From the NCBI GenBank assembly GCA_001577345.1, contig LSLI01000014.1, forward strand, positions 1-44,983: a stretch of 44,983 bases of DNA, written 5' to 3'. Both the position numbers and the translations under genes were made by a program. Of this stretch, positions 34,167-42,635 are shown piece by piece; position 1 is the first letter of the stretch; each line of letters opens with the position of its first letter. A model generated the notes under the pieces. It ran no database searches and was not told where the DNA came from. It saw nothing but the letters and a program-made list of their open reading frames with translations. This DNA is from Candidatus Gallionella acididurans (GTDB lineage: Bacteria > Pseudomonadota > Gammaproteobacteria > Burkholderiales > Gallionellaceae).

Positions 34167-37028
34167 ATGCTGCATGCCGCTACCGATAGCGTTCCAACCT
34201 CTCCGATGCTTGACAATAACGTTCCCGACCCTGTTTCATCATCTCCCGCCGTCCCCAATCCATTCGACCAGTACAAGGTGATCCGCCGCAACGGTTCGGT
34301 GGTCGTGTTCGAGCCTTCCAAGATTTCGATTGCGCTGACCAAGGCGTTCATCGCGGTGAACGGCGGCCAGGGCGCTGCTTCGGCGCGGGTCCGCGAAATG
34401 GTCGAGCAGTTGACCAGCGGCGTCGTTGCGGCGCTGATGCGGCGCCAGCCGCATGGCGGGACGATGCACATCGAGGATATACAGGATCAGGTTGAGCTGG
34501 GCTTGATGCGTTCCGGCGAGCACGATGTTGCGCGCACCTACGTGCTGTACCGTGAAGAGCGGGCGCGTTCCCGCGCCAAAACCAAGAGCAAAGAGCCGGC
34601 GCATATCATCAATACCACCGGGGCGGATGGGGAGGTGCGTCCGCTCGATCTGGAGCGCCTGACCGGATTGGTGCAGGATGCCTGCGCCGGTCTCGGCGAC
34701 GCGGTTTCCGCGGAGGCCGTAATCAAGTTGACTCTCAAGGATTTGTACGATGGCGTGGCGCTGCACGAGGTGCGCAAGTGCCTGGTGCTTTCCGCGCGTT
34801 CGCTGATCGAAAAAGAACCCGCTTATAATTTTGTCACGGCGCGCCTGCTGCTCAACACCATTTGCAGCGAGACACTGGGGGAAGAGATCGCGCCCGGCGA
34901 TATGGCGACGCGTTACGCGACCTACTTCCCGAAGTTCATCAAGCAGGGCATAGAGGCGGAATTGCTGGATGCCCGTCTGGGGCAGTTCGATCTGAAGCGG
35001 CTGGCCAAAGAGCTGGATGCGCAGCGCGACTTTCAGTTCGGTTATCTCGGCCTGCAAACCCTGTACGACCGCTACTTCCTGCATATAGAGGGCAAGCGCA
35101 TCGAGCTGCCGCAGGCTTTCTTCATGCGCGTCGCGATGGGGCTGGCGCTGAACGAGATAGACCGCGAAGCTCGCGCGGTGGAATTCTACCGCCTGTTGTC
35201 CAGTTTTGATTTCATGAGCTCGACGCCGACTCTGTTCAATTCGGGCACGCAGCGTTCGCAATTATCCTCCTGCTATCTGACCACGGTGGCGGACGACTTG
35301 GACGGGATATACGAGGCCATCAAGGAAAACGCGCTGCTTGCCAAATATGCGGGCGGTCTGGGCAATGACTGGACCCCGGTACGAGCGCTGGGCGCGCACA
35401 TCAAGGGAACCAATGGCCAGTCGCAGGGCGTGGTGCCGTTCCTGAAGGTGGTGAACGACACGGCTGTTGCGGTGAATCAGGGCGGCAAGCGCAAGGGCGC
35501 GGTATGCGCCTACCTGGAAACCTGGCACCTGGATGTGGAAGAATTTCTGGATTTGCGCAAGAACACCGGCGATGACCGCCGCCGCACCCACGACATGAAT
35601 ACCGCCAACTGGATCCCCGACCTGTTCATGAAGCGCGTCATGGAGGGCGGCGACTGGACCCTGTTCTCGCCATCCAATGTGCCGGACCTGCATGACAAGT
35701 ACGGCGCCGATTTCGAGCGTGCCTATACCGCATATGAAGCGAAAACGGTTACCGGTGAGATCAAGCTGTTCAAGAAAATTCCGGCAGCCGGCCTGTGGCG
35801 CAAGATGCTGACCATGCTGTTCGAGACCGGCCATCCGTGGATCACCTTCAAGGATCCCTGCAACATCCGTTCGCCTCAGCAGCATATCGGCGTGGTGCAC
35901 AGCTCCAACCTGTGCACCGAGATCACGCTGAACACCAGCGACAGCGAGATTGCCGTATGTAATCTCGGTTCGGTCAACCTGGCTGCGCACCTGTTTCCAA
36001 AAGGGCACGAGAAGGCTGGGCAGATCGACCATGACAAGCTGCGCCGCACCGTCAATACCGCGATGCGCATGCTGGACAACGTGATCGACATAAATTATTA
36101 CGCGGTGGACAAGGCGCGCAATTCCAATCTCAAGCACCGTCCGGTGGGGCTGGGCATCATGGGCTTCCAGGACTGCCTGCACGATTTGCGCATTCCTTAT
36201 GCATCCGATGCGGCGGTCGAGTTTGCCGACCGTTCGATGGAGGCGGTTTGCTACTACGCCTACTGGGCCTCCACCGAGCTGGCGTCGGAGCGCGGCCGTT
36301 ATGCCTCATATCGCGGCAGCCTGTGGGATCGCGGCATCCTGCCGCAGGACTCCCTGGAGTTGCTGCGCCGGGAGCGCGGGGGCTATGTGGAAGTCGACAT
36401 GTCGGCCAGCATGGATTGGGATACCTTGCGCGCCCGCATCAAGCAATACGGCATGCGCAATTCCAATTGCGTCGCGATCGCACCCACCGCCACCATTTCC
36501 AACATCATCGGAGTGTCGGCCTGCATCGAGCCGACCTACCAGAACCTTTTCGTGAAATCCAACCTGTCCGGCGAATTCACCGTAATCAACGAGCACCTTG
36601 TGGCCGACCTGAAGCAGCTTGGCCTGTGGGACGAGGTGATGATCGCCGACCTGAAATATTTCGACGGCACTCTGGCGAAAATAGACCGTATTCCCGCCGA
36701 GTTGCGCAGTCTGTATGCCACTGCGTTCGAGGTGGAGCCGGGTTGGCTGATCGAAGCGGCGTCGCGCCGCCAGAAGTGGATAGACCAGGCGCAATCGCTG
36801 AACATATACATGGCCGGTGTGTCCGGCCGCAAGCTGGATGAGACTTACAAGCTGGCGTGGCTGCGCGGCCTGAAGACTACTTACTATTTGCGCACCATGG
36901 GAGCGACTTCGGCGGAAAAATCCACCGGGAAGGCCGGCGCGCTGAACGCGGTTCCAACTGCTTCCGGTGCGGCGGAAGAAGCCCAGTTCTGTTCGATTGA
37001 TAACCCGGAGTGCGAGGCTTGCCAATAA
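34167..37028 (+). CDS. nrdA: Ribonucleoside-diphosphate reductase alpha subunit NrdA (class I)
   Basis: Catalytic subunit that reduces ribonucleotides for DNA synthesis, 953 residues from ATG 34167 (AGGGGG ribosome site). An N-terminal ATP-cone (YKVIRRNGSVVVFEPSKISIALTKAF, about 40-130) supports dATP feedback control. The barrel has FNSGTQRSQLSSCYL with the first active-site Cys, LCTEITLNTSDSEIAVCNLGSVNLAAHL with the Asn/Cys/Glu site, and IAPTATISNIIG. The C-terminus CEACQ supplies the redox CxxC. A TTG start at 34131 is possible but less likely. Confidence 0.97.
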   Translation: MLHAATDSVPTSPMLDNNVPDPVSSSPAVPNPFDQYKVIRRNGSVVVFEPSKISIALTKAFIAVNGGQGAASARVREMVEQLTSGVVAALMRRQPHGGTMHIEDIQDQVELGLMRSGEHDVARTYVLYREERARSRAKTKSKEPAHIINTTGADGEVRPLDLERLTGLVQDACAGLGDAVSAEAVIKLTLKDLYDGVALHEVRKCLVLSARSLIEKEPAYNFVTARLLLNTICSETLGEEIAPGDMATRYATYFPKFIKQGIEAELLDARLGQFDLKRLAKELDAQRDFQFGYLGLQTLYDRYFLHIEGKRIELPQAFFMRVAMGLALNEIDREARAVEFYRLLSSFDFMSSTPTLFNSGTQRSQLSSCYLTTVADDLDGIYEAIKENALLAKYAGGLGNDWTPVRALGAHIKGTNGQSQGVVPFLKVVNDTAVAVNQGGKRKGAVCAYLETWHLDVEEFLDLRKNTGDDRRRTHDMNTANWIPDLFMKRVMEGGDWTLFSPSNVPDLHDKYGADFERAYTAYEAKTVTGEIKLFKKIPAAGLWRKMLTMLFETGHPWITFKDPCNIRSPQQHIGVVHSSNLCTEITLNTSDSEIAVCNLGSVNLAAHLFPKGHEKAGQIDHDKLRRTVNTAMRMLDNVIDINYYAVDKARNSNLKHRPVGLGIMGFQDCLHDLRIPYASDAAVEFADRSMEAVCYYAYWASTELASERGRYASYRGSLWDRGILPQDSLELLRRERGGYVEVDMSASMDWDTLRARIKQYGMRNSNCVAIAPTATISNIIGVSACIEPTYQNLFVKSNLSGEFTVINEHLVADLKQLGLWDEVMIADLKYFDGTLAKIDRIPAELRSLYATAFEVEPGWLIEAASRRQKWIDQAQSLNIYMAGVSGRKLDETYKLAWLRGLKTTYYLRTMGATSAEKSTGKAGALNAVPTASGAAEEAQFCSIDNPECEACQ

Positions 37029-37034
37029 TAATAG

Positions 37035-37153
37035 AGGACTAAGGACTAAGGACTAAGGACTAAGGACTAAGGACTAAGGACTGAGGACTGAGGACTGAGG
37101 ACTGAGGACTGAGGACTGAGGACTGAGGACTGAGGACTGAGGACTGAGGACTA
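37035..37153 (+). repeat. Heptanucleotide tandem array, 17 copies, between nrdA and nrdB
   Basis: Six copies of AGGACTA (37035-37076), ten of AGGACTG (37077-37146) and one AGGACTA (37147-37153), without interruption. About 35 bases later, 37188-37209 carries the reverse complement of about three units (cagtcctcgtacctcagtcctt), so array RNA could fold back on it. Nothing in it encodes protein. Confidence 0.97.
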
Positions 37154-37242
37154 GGCCACAAATGGGACAGCGTTTCTACTCAGCCCACAGTCCTCGTACC
37201 TCAGTCCTTGTTTAGACATTAGGGAATAAGGAGAACAATAAT

Positions 37243-38406
37243 ATGCTGAATTTTGAAGAAGACACCAAGCCGTCCGGGATGCCGCCGGGGATGATGCGGG
37301 CAGGAGCTTTTGATGCCGTGACCACGAAAAAACCGGTTGTGAGCATCGAGAATGCGGAACAGGTTGATTCTGCGCTTCCAGCCAGAACGGCCGGACGCAT
37401 ACGCGTGGAAGACAAGCGCATCATCAATTGCAATGCGGATGTCAATCAGCTGGTACCGTTCAAGTACAAGTGGGCTTGGGAAAAATACCTGGCAGCCTGC
37501 GCCAATCACTGGATGCCACAGGAAGTGAACATGACCGCAGATATCGCGCTGTGGAAAAGCGACAAGCTGAGCGAGGATGAGCGCCTGCTGGTCAAGCGCA
37601 ACCTGGGCTTTTTCACCACGGCGGACAGCCTGGCGGCGAACAACATCGTGCTTGGCACCTACCGCCACATCAGCAATCCGGAGTGCCGCCAATACCTGCT
37701 GCGCCAGGCGTTTGAAGAGGCGATTCATACCCACGCCTATCAATATATTGTTGAAAGCCTGGGTTTGGACGAAGGCGAAATCTTCAACATGTACCACGAA
37801 GTGGCCAGCATCCGTGCCAAGGACGAGTTCCTGTTGCCGTTCATCGACACGCTGACCAATCCCGCATTCAAGACCGGCACGCCGGAAGCGGACCGTCAAC
37901 TGCTGCGCAGCCTGATCGTGTTTGCCTGCATCATGGAAGGTTTGTTCTTCTATGTGGGTTTTGTGCAGATACTCGCCCTGGGCCGCCAGAACAAGATGAC
38001 CGGCGCTGCCGAGCAATACCAGTACATCCTGCGCGATGAATCCATGCACCTGAATTTCGGCGTGGACGTGATCAACCAGATCAAGATGGAAAACCCGCAC
38101 CTGTGGACGAGCGAATTCCGCGAGGAAGTGCGCGGCTTGATCCGGAAAGGCGTGGAACTGGAATATGCCTATGCCGAGGACACCATGCCGCGCGGCGTGC
38201 TTGGCCTGAACTCAGGCATGTTCAAGGAGTATCTGCGCTTTATCGCCAATCGCCGCTGCCAGCAAATCGGCGTGGACGTGTTGTATCAGGGTGCGACCAA
38301 TCCCTTCCCGTGGATGGCGGAAATGATAGACCTGAAGAAGGAAAAGAATTTTTTTGAAACCCGTGTTACCGAATATCAAACCGGTGGCGCGTTGTCCTGG
38401 GATTAG
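37243..38406 (+). CDS. nrdB: Ribonucleoside-diphosphate reductase beta subunit NrdB (class Ia-type, Tyr radical)
   Basis: Radical-generating di-metal subunit, 387 residues. Metal ligands by alignment to E. coli NrdB are Asp128 ([12 protein letters not shown]), Glu159 and His162 ([10 protein letters not shown]), then Glu in [12 protein letters not shown] and Glu/His in [10 protein letters not shown]. The radical Tyr is present at 166, so it is not a Phe-type class Ic enzyme. GGAG lies 9 bases ahead of the ATG. Separated from nrdA by the heptamer array, but no terminator or promoter was seen, so probably co-transcribed. Confidence 0.96.
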   Translation: MLNFEEDTKPSGMPPGMMRAGAFDAVTTKKPVVSIENAEQVDSALPARTAGRIRVEDKRIINCNADVNQLVPFKYKWAWEKYLAACANHWMPQEVNMTADIALWKSDKLSEDERLLVKRNLGFFTTADSLAANNIVLGTYRHISNPECRQYLLRQAFEEAIHTHAYQYIVESLGLDEGEIFNMYHEVASIRAKDEFLLPFIDTLTNPAFKTGTPEADRQLLRSLIVFACIMEGLFFYVGFVQILALGRQNKMTGAAEQYQYILRDESMHLNFGVDVINQIKMENPHLWTSEFREEVRGLIRKGVELEYAYAEDTMPRGVLGLNSGMFKEYLRFIANRRCQQIGVDVLYQGATNPFPWMAEMIDLKKEKNFFETRVTEYQTGGALSWD

Positions 38407-38442
38407 AGTCGCGTATCTAACCAGGCTTAAGGCAATGGCTTT

Positions 38443-38470
38443 GGCCCACGCTCGAAGTTGAGCGCGGGCC
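38443..38470 (+). other. Stem-loop after nrdB
   Basis: GGCCCACGCTC pairs with GAGCGCGGGCC (one A-C mismatch) around a 6-base loop, 36 bases past the stop. No T-run follows, so it may stabilise or stop the nrd mRNA only weakly. Confidence 0.45.
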
Positions 38471-38536
38471 GGAGGTGCAGGTGTAGCAATCGCAGGTGTT
38501 GTATTTTTTAACTTTCATTATTGAAGGAGAAACAAC

Positions 38537-38908
38537 ATGGTAGCAAAGAAGAAAGCAAAACCAGCAGCAAAAAAGGCAGTAGCCAAGAAACCGGCTGCTA
38601 AAAAAGTAGCGGCGAAGAAGCCGGCAGCAAAGAAAGTCGCTGCCAAAAAGCCAGCTGCCAAGAAAGTAGCGGCGAAGAAGCCGGCAGCAAAGAAAGTCGC
38701 TGCCAAAAAGCCAGCTGCTAAAAAAGTAGCGGCGAAGAAGCCGGCAGCAAAGAAAGTCGCTGCCAAAAAGCCAGCTGCTAAAAAAGTAGCGGCGAAGAAG
38801 CCGGCAGCAAAGAAAGTCGCTGCCAAAAAGCCAGCTGCTAAAAAAGTAGCGGCGAAGAAGCCGGCAGCAAAGAAGGCAGCAGCCAAGAAACCGGCTGCTA
38901 AAAAATAG
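38537..38908 (+). CDS. Histone H1-like Lys/Ala/Pro repeat protein, frameshifted
   Basis: 123-residue, highly basic protein made of [10 protein letters not shown]-type repeats, like the AlgP/histone H1-like nucleoid proteins of betaproteobacteria that bind DNA through lysines. GGAG lies ahead of ATG 38537. The frame ends at TAG 38906-38908, where one G present in each earlier repeat (aaaaaagtagcg) is missing after an A6 run. Downstream, a shifted frame continues the same repeat and ends in the normal family tail, so this is a truncated reading of a longer gene (see tail). Mutation, programmed slippage or sequence error can explain it. Confidence 0.85.
   Translation: MVAKKKAKPAAKKAVAKKPAAKKVAAKKPAAKKVAAKKPAAKKVAAKKPAAKKVAAKKPAAKKVAAKKPAAKKVAAKKPAAKKVAAKKPAAKKVAAKKPAAKKVAAKKPAAKKAAAKKPAAKK
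38609..38907 (+). repeat. 60-bp tandem coding repeat, five units
   Basis: Units start with gcggcgaagaag at 38609, 38669, 38729, 38789 and 38849 and are nearly identical at DNA level, encoding 20 residues each. The last is 59 bp because of the one-base loss before 38906. A degenerate sixth unit begins at 38908. Confidence 0.96.
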
Positions 38909-39075
38909 CGGCCAAGAAGCCGGCAGCAAAGAAGGCAGCAGCCAAGAAACCGGCAGCTAAACCGGCAGCTCCTGTAGCTGCCAAGCCGACAGCTCCTGCA
39001 CCTTCCGCTCCTGCGCCTGTACGTCCGGCTGCAACATGGCCTTTTCCTACACCGGGGATCGGCAAGCCGAACTAA
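38906..39075 (+). pseudogene. Out-of-frame C-terminal tail of the histone-like gene
   Basis: In the -1 frame the codons from GCG 38908 to TAA 39073-39075 give 55 residues: AAKKP repeats, a Pro/Ala linker and the tail AATWPFPTPGIGKPN, the usual C-terminus of this family. It would be joined to the upstream part by one extra base in the A6 run at 38900-38905 or by -1 ribosomal shift (AAA AAA then ATA). Confidence 0.8.
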
Positions 39076-39088
39076 TCGGGAGTGTTGC

Positions 39089-39152
39089 TGTGGTGGCGGT
39101 CCCTTGGCGTCTTGACGGTTGTATTCGTTACGGTAGCAAGGGGCCAACCACA
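39089..39152 (+). ncRNA. Possible structured 3' RNA element
   Basis: TGTGGT (39089-39094) pairs with ACCACA (39147-39152), and CCCTTG (39101-39106) with CAAGGG (39137-39142), around a 30-base loop. It lies between the histone-like gene and a terminator, so it may be a 3'UTR structure or a small RNA. No known family was recognised. Confidence 0.3.
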
Positions 39153-39169
39153 GTTTGACCTGGTTTGAG

Positions 39170-39198
39170 GGCGCACTAATCGGTGCGTGCGCCTTTTT
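39170..39198 (+). terminator. Rho-independent terminator after the histone-like gene
   Basis: Stem GGCGCAC (39170-39176) / GTGCGCC (39187-39193) with a 10-base loop and TTTTT. The rest of the gap to 39385 shows no gene or clear element. Confidence 0.8.
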
Positions 39199-39385
39199 AT
39201 TTCGCCAACAGAGGGTTGGTGTGTGGTTTTGTTCTCATTTCAAACAGAGACAGTTTGCGATGGGGTTTCTGCCCTCTAAATTTTGTAGTTGCCGTGCTGC
39301 GTCTACCGTTTGACTCTGTGTTTCCCCTGTTCTCCGGTGGCCAAGCAAAGTAACAGCCGATCACGAAGCGGAGCGAATCCGCCTG

Positions 39386-39955
39386 CTAATTGCGCAACGC
39401 AACGTTGTACAACGTGATCGGCGAGCCGCTGTTTTTGTCCAGCGCTATGCCGGCTTCTACACCCGCTTGGGCAATGTCCGCAGCCGTGTCGTAGTGTGCA
39501 TAGGCATGATGCAGCGCGCCGAGCGCGAATTCATGACCCGATCCGACCGCCCAGTATTGCGTGTACTCGAATACCTCGCGCATCGAGTAAATGCCGAAAA
39601 TGCCGTAGGTGTTTGCGATCAGGGCCGTGATCTGACTGGATTCATAAGGATCTTCTTCGTCCTCCTTGGGATTCAGAAAACATTCCTCTTTTAAAATCGG
39701 GTGCAACTTGCGAAACGTTTCAAAGATTTGCGCCTTGCTGTTAAGCTGCACATCCGGCGTTTTGGCCAGCAGATTGGCCAAAACGAGGTGATGCGCCGCG
39801 CTGCCGCACACACCGACGAAGCTGTCGCCGATATGCAAAATCTTGTCGTGCGAGGCATCCAGATGCGAAGGCAGTCGAGTGTTGCCGAATGTGGTCAAGG
39901 TATCAGCGGCGATAGTGGCGATACCATTTTTTCTAACGGCGACGATGGTGGTCAT
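39386..39955 (-). CDS. Proteasome-like Ntn-hydrolase (BPH/HslV-like)
   Basis: Self-compartmentalising threonine protease homologue of 189 residues. After Met removal the N-terminus TTIVAVRKNGIATIAADT matches HslV, with Thr1 as nucleophile, Asp17 in AADT and a Lys (HDKIL, residue 37, allowing a 4-residue insertion against HslV Lys33). YWAVGSGHEFALGALHHAY is the conserved C-terminal GSG region. A ten-residue acidic stretch near the middle (NPKEDEEDPYES) and the lack of a neighbouring hslU argue against ordinary HslV; it best fits BPH, the betaproteobacterial proteasome homologue. Substrate and partner are unknown. Confidence 0.82.
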   Translation of the reverse strand: MTTIVAVRKNGIATIAADTLTTFGNTRLPSHLDASHDKILHIGDSFVGVCGSAAHHLVLANLLAKTPDVQLNSKAQIFETFRKLHPILKEECFLNPKEDEEDPYESSQITALIANTYGIFGIYSMREVFEYTQYWAVGSGHEFALGALHHAYAHYDTAADIAQAGVEAGIALDKNSGSPITLYNVALRN

Positions 39956-40007
39956 GGTTGCGTTCCAATCTGTATTTGAAGTGCTGACATTATCCCCGAT
40001 TTAAGTG

Positions 40008-41381
40008 ATGAGCTTCTATTCTGTCGAACTGCCATACCGGACTGATGCCGCGCATTACTATGCAACGCTGGCCGATCTACCATGGGCGGCATGGCTGGAC
40101 AGCGGGGGCATGGCGCGCTTTGATATCCTGACCGCAGCGCCGCAGCGCACGCTGGTGCTGAATGACGATGTGGCGCACGGCGATCCGTTCGCCATGCTGC
40201 GCAGCGAACTGGGTGAGCGGGTTGCACCGGTGGAGAACATCCCGTTCGCGGGTGGCGCGCTGGGATATTGGGCTTACGATCTGGCGCGAAGGATATGTCT
40301 GCCCAGTGGCGTCCCACAAGCCGGTGGCACTTCGCAAGATAGTGAGCACCATCCCAATGCCGCGACAGTCAGGGTTCCAAATATGGCAATCGGCTTCTAC
40401 GATTGGGCGCTGGTGCTGGATCACCAACTGAAAACCGCCCGTCTGGTGTCGCACCGGAGGTTTGCCGAAACCAACGCGTTGCTGCCGCAGTTACTGCAGC
40501 GACTGCAAGGCAACCCTTCACTTCCGGATGGTACTTTCCGCGTGCAGGGAAAGATAACATCCAATTTTACGGCGGAAAGCTATGCTGCCGCGTTTGCCCG
40601 GGTGCAGGGTTATTTGCGTTCCGGAGACTGCTACCAGGTCAATCTTGCGCAACGTTTCAGCGCGTCTGCCACGGGTGATGCACTGGCAGCCTATGTCGCG
40701 CTGCGCAAAATGAGTCCGGCGCCGTATTCCGCCTTTCTCAACCTGCCGCAAGTACGGATTTTATGCGCCTCGCCGGAACGCTTCCTGCGCGTCTGGAACG
40801 GCAGTGTGGAAACCAGGCCCATCAAGGGAACCCGCCCGCGCGGCGGAGATGCACAACAGGATCACCGGCTTGCCGAAGAACTGCGCAACCATCCGAAAGA
40901 CCGAGCCGAGAATCTGATGATCGTGGATCTGTTGCGCAACGACCTCGGCAAATGCTGTGTGCCGGGGTCGGTGCGGGTGCCTGAATTGTTCGGGGTTGAA
41001 AGTTTCAGCAACGTGCACCATCTGGTCAGCACGGTGCAGGGCAAGCTGGCCGCTGGACGCGACGCGCTGCATGCGCTGCGCGACTGTTTCCCCGGCGGCT
41101 CGGTCACCGGTGCGCCAAAAATACGCGCAATGCAGATCATTGCCCAGCTGGAGCCCGACCGGCGCGGCATCTACTGCGGTGCCATAGGCTATGCGGGCTT
41201 TGACGGCAACATGGATAGCAATATCGTGATCCGCACCATCGTCCATTCGGGAAATCAGGTGCATTGCTGGGCGGGCGGCGGCATCGTCGCGGATTCGAAT
41301 GCGGCGGCGGAGTACAGGGAGACACTGGACAAGGCGTCCGCGATGCTTGGGCTATTACAACACTACGGAGGTGAACTATGA
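40008..41381 (+). CDS. pabB: Aminodeoxychorismate synthase component I PabB
   Basis: Converts chorismate (with glutamine-derived ammonia) to 4-amino-4-deoxychorismate for folate synthesis. The 457-residue protein has the chorismate-binding core: GDCYQVNLAQRFSA, the PabB-specific Lys in RPIKGTRPRG (anthranilate synthases have Ala), NLMIVDLLRNDLGKCCVPGSV, and CFPGGSVTGAPKIRAMQIIAQLEP. ATG 40008 is preferred; GTG 40005 is next to it. The stop overlaps the pirin start as ATGA. Confidence 0.95.
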   Translation: MSFYSVELPYRTDAAHYYATLADLPWAAWLDSGGMARFDILTAAPQRTLVLNDDVAHGDPFAMLRSELGERVAPVENIPFAGGALGYWAYDLARRICLPSGVPQAGGTSQDSEHHPNAATVRVPNMAIGFYDWALVLDHQLKTARLVSHRRFAETNALLPQLLQRLQGNPSLPDGTFRVQGKITSNFTAESYAAAFARVQGYLRSGDCYQVNLAQRFSASATGDALAAYVALRKMSPAPYSAFLNLPQVRILCASPERFLRVWNGSVETRPIKGTRPRGGDAQQDHRLAEELRNHPKDRAENLMIVDLLRNDLGKCCVPGSVRVPELFGVESFSNVHHLVSTVQGKLAAGRDALHALRDCFPGGSVTGAPKIRAMQIIAQLEPDRRGIYCGAIGYAGFDGNMDSNIVIRTIVHSGNQVHCWAGGGIVADSNAAAEYRETLDKASAMLGLLQHYGGEL

Positions 41382-42076
41382 TGGTCTTGCGCAAATCAGG
41401 CGAGCGCGGTTACGCGCACCACGGCTGGCTGGAAAGCTGGCACAGCTTTTCATTCGCCGATTACCGCGATCCGGCACATGTCCATTTCGGGCCGCTGCGC
41501 GTGATCAACGAGGACATCGTGCAGCCCGGCACGGGTTTTGGCACGCACGGGCATCGCGATATGGAAATTCTGACCTACGTGCTGAGCGGTGCATTGCGCC
41601 ATCGCGACAGCATGGGGCACGGCGAGGACATCCGTTACGGCGAGGTTCAAGTGATGAGCGCGGGCACCGGCGTGCAGCACAGCGAGGTGAATCCATCCCA
41701 GGACGAGGCGGTGCATCTGCTGCAGATATGGATTATTCCGGATAAGCAGGACTTGACGCCCGGCTATCAGCAAAAGGAATTCCCGCTGCAAGACAAGCAG
41801 GGGCGCTGGTGCATGCTGGCTTCGCCCGACGCGGTGCAGGGCTCGCTGTTGATCCATCAGGACGCGCGGGTATTTGCAGCGCGGCTGGATGGCACGGAGA
41901 CGCTGGATTATTCGATTGCCGCCGGGCGTAAAATTTATTTGCATGTGGCGCGAGGAAGCCTGCTGGCGAATGGTTATGCGCTTGGTGCGGGGGATGCGTT
42001 GATGTATGAAGATGAGATGAAGGTTGAGTTGAGTGCGGCGAAGGAGGCGGAGGTGTTGTTGTTTGATATGGGGTGA
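41378..42076 (+). CDS. Pirin-family protein
   Basis: Bicupin of 232 residues with the pirin metal site: HFGPLRVINEDIVQPGTGFGTHGHRDMEILTYVLSG supplies two His and a Glu, and GVQHSE a further His. Relatives such as E. coli YhhW act as quercetin 2,3-dioxygenases in vitro, but physiological roles are unclear. It is coupled to pabB by ATGA. It ends 58 bases before a dispersed repeat; a weak stem (ttcgccct/agggtgaa, about 42089-42114) follows the stop. Confidence 0.93.
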   Translation: MMVLRKSGERGYAHHGWLESWHSFSFADYRDPAHVHFGPLRVINEDIVQPGTGFGTHGHRDMEILTYVLSGALRHRDSMGHGEDIRYGEVQVMSAGTGVQHSEVNPSQDEAVHLLQIWIIPDKQDLTPGYQQKEFPLQDKQGRWCMLASPDAVQGSLLIHQDARVFAARLDGTETLDYSIAAGRKIYLHVARGSLLANGYALGAGDALMYEDEMKVELSAAKEAEVLLFDMG

Positions 42077-42134
42077 ACATTAATGCCGTTCGCCCTGATG
42101 TATAGAAGGGTGAATGTCTGCAAACAAAATCAAA

Positions 42135-42490
42135 ACCGCCGGGGGTTGCCCGGCAGCAAGCTACTTTCTTTTGCTTCGCCAAAAAGAAAGTAACCAAAGA
42201 AAAGGCGACCCCGGTTTGCCGCCGCTGCGCGGTTCCCTCGATCAGCCACAAACGAGCGGGGCTGCGCAACTCGACCTGGCGGGGCGCACACCCCGCGCCC
42301 CACTGCGGGACTCGAACATAACCAGCGACTTGGCTGGCGTCGTGTGCCAGCTTAGTCGAATGGCTAGTAGTTTCATCAGTGCTCGCCTAAACATCCGCCT
42401 GCTTGCGGCTGATCGAGGCGGCGCACAGGGGGAACAAAAGCGAAAACCCAAAAACCTAAGTTTGTAGGGTGTGCAATAAATTGCCCACCC
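42135..42490 (+). repeat. Left inverted copy of a dispersed repeat (flanks SIR2 gene)
   Basis: Begins accgccgggggttgcccgg and includes ctactttcttttgcttcgcc and agaaagtaaccaaagaaaag, a sequence widespread in betaproteobacterial intergenic DNA whose chance ORF (KESNQRKGDPG) is often mis-annotated. It matches the reverse complement of 43847-44141 closely, except for a 60-bp insert at 42319-42378. The inner end is a hairpin, gggtgtgcaat-aa-attgcccaccc (42467-42490 region). Confidence 0.9.
42319..42378 (+). repeat. 60-bp hairpin insert in the left repeat copy
   Basis: Absent from the right copy. It contains GCTGGC-gtcgtgt-GCCAGC (42333-42351) with outer CGAC/GTCG pairing (42326-42358), like a small REP-type palindrome. 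Ends are uncertain by a few bases. Confidence 0.6.
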
Positions 42491-42563
42491 GATTTACTTG
42501 AATGAGACAGCCCGAAATATGCTACAACTGGCTACTCAAGATATAGAATGAATTACAGTTTTA

Positions 42564-42578
42564 CTGCTCGACGAGCAG
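42564..42578 (+). promoter_or_regulatory. Dyad upstream of the SIR2 gene
   Basis: Perfect CTGCTC-gac-GAGCAG lies 58 bases before the SIR2 start codon, outside the repeat arm. It could be an operator or leader hairpin. No promoter pair was convincing in 42491-42635. Confidence 0.3.
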
Positions 42579-42635
42579 AAGCGACAGCACTTAAACCGAT
42601 GCTTCAATACGGCAATAAATTCGGATTTATACATC

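Noticed and set aside
37035-37153. CRISPR-like array
   Set aside because: Units are 7 bp with no spacers; it is a simple tandem repeat.
38417-39147. Long minus-strand ORFs ([16 protein letters not shown]-type) opposite the histone-like gene
   Set aside because: They are antisense readings of the 60-bp coding repeat; the plus strand has the start, ribosome site and family sequence.
42491-42635. Integron attC or attachment site at the SIR2 gene, prompted by the CTGCTC/GAGCAG dyad
   Set aside because: No R-box/L-box arrangement and no integrase or recombinase in the window.
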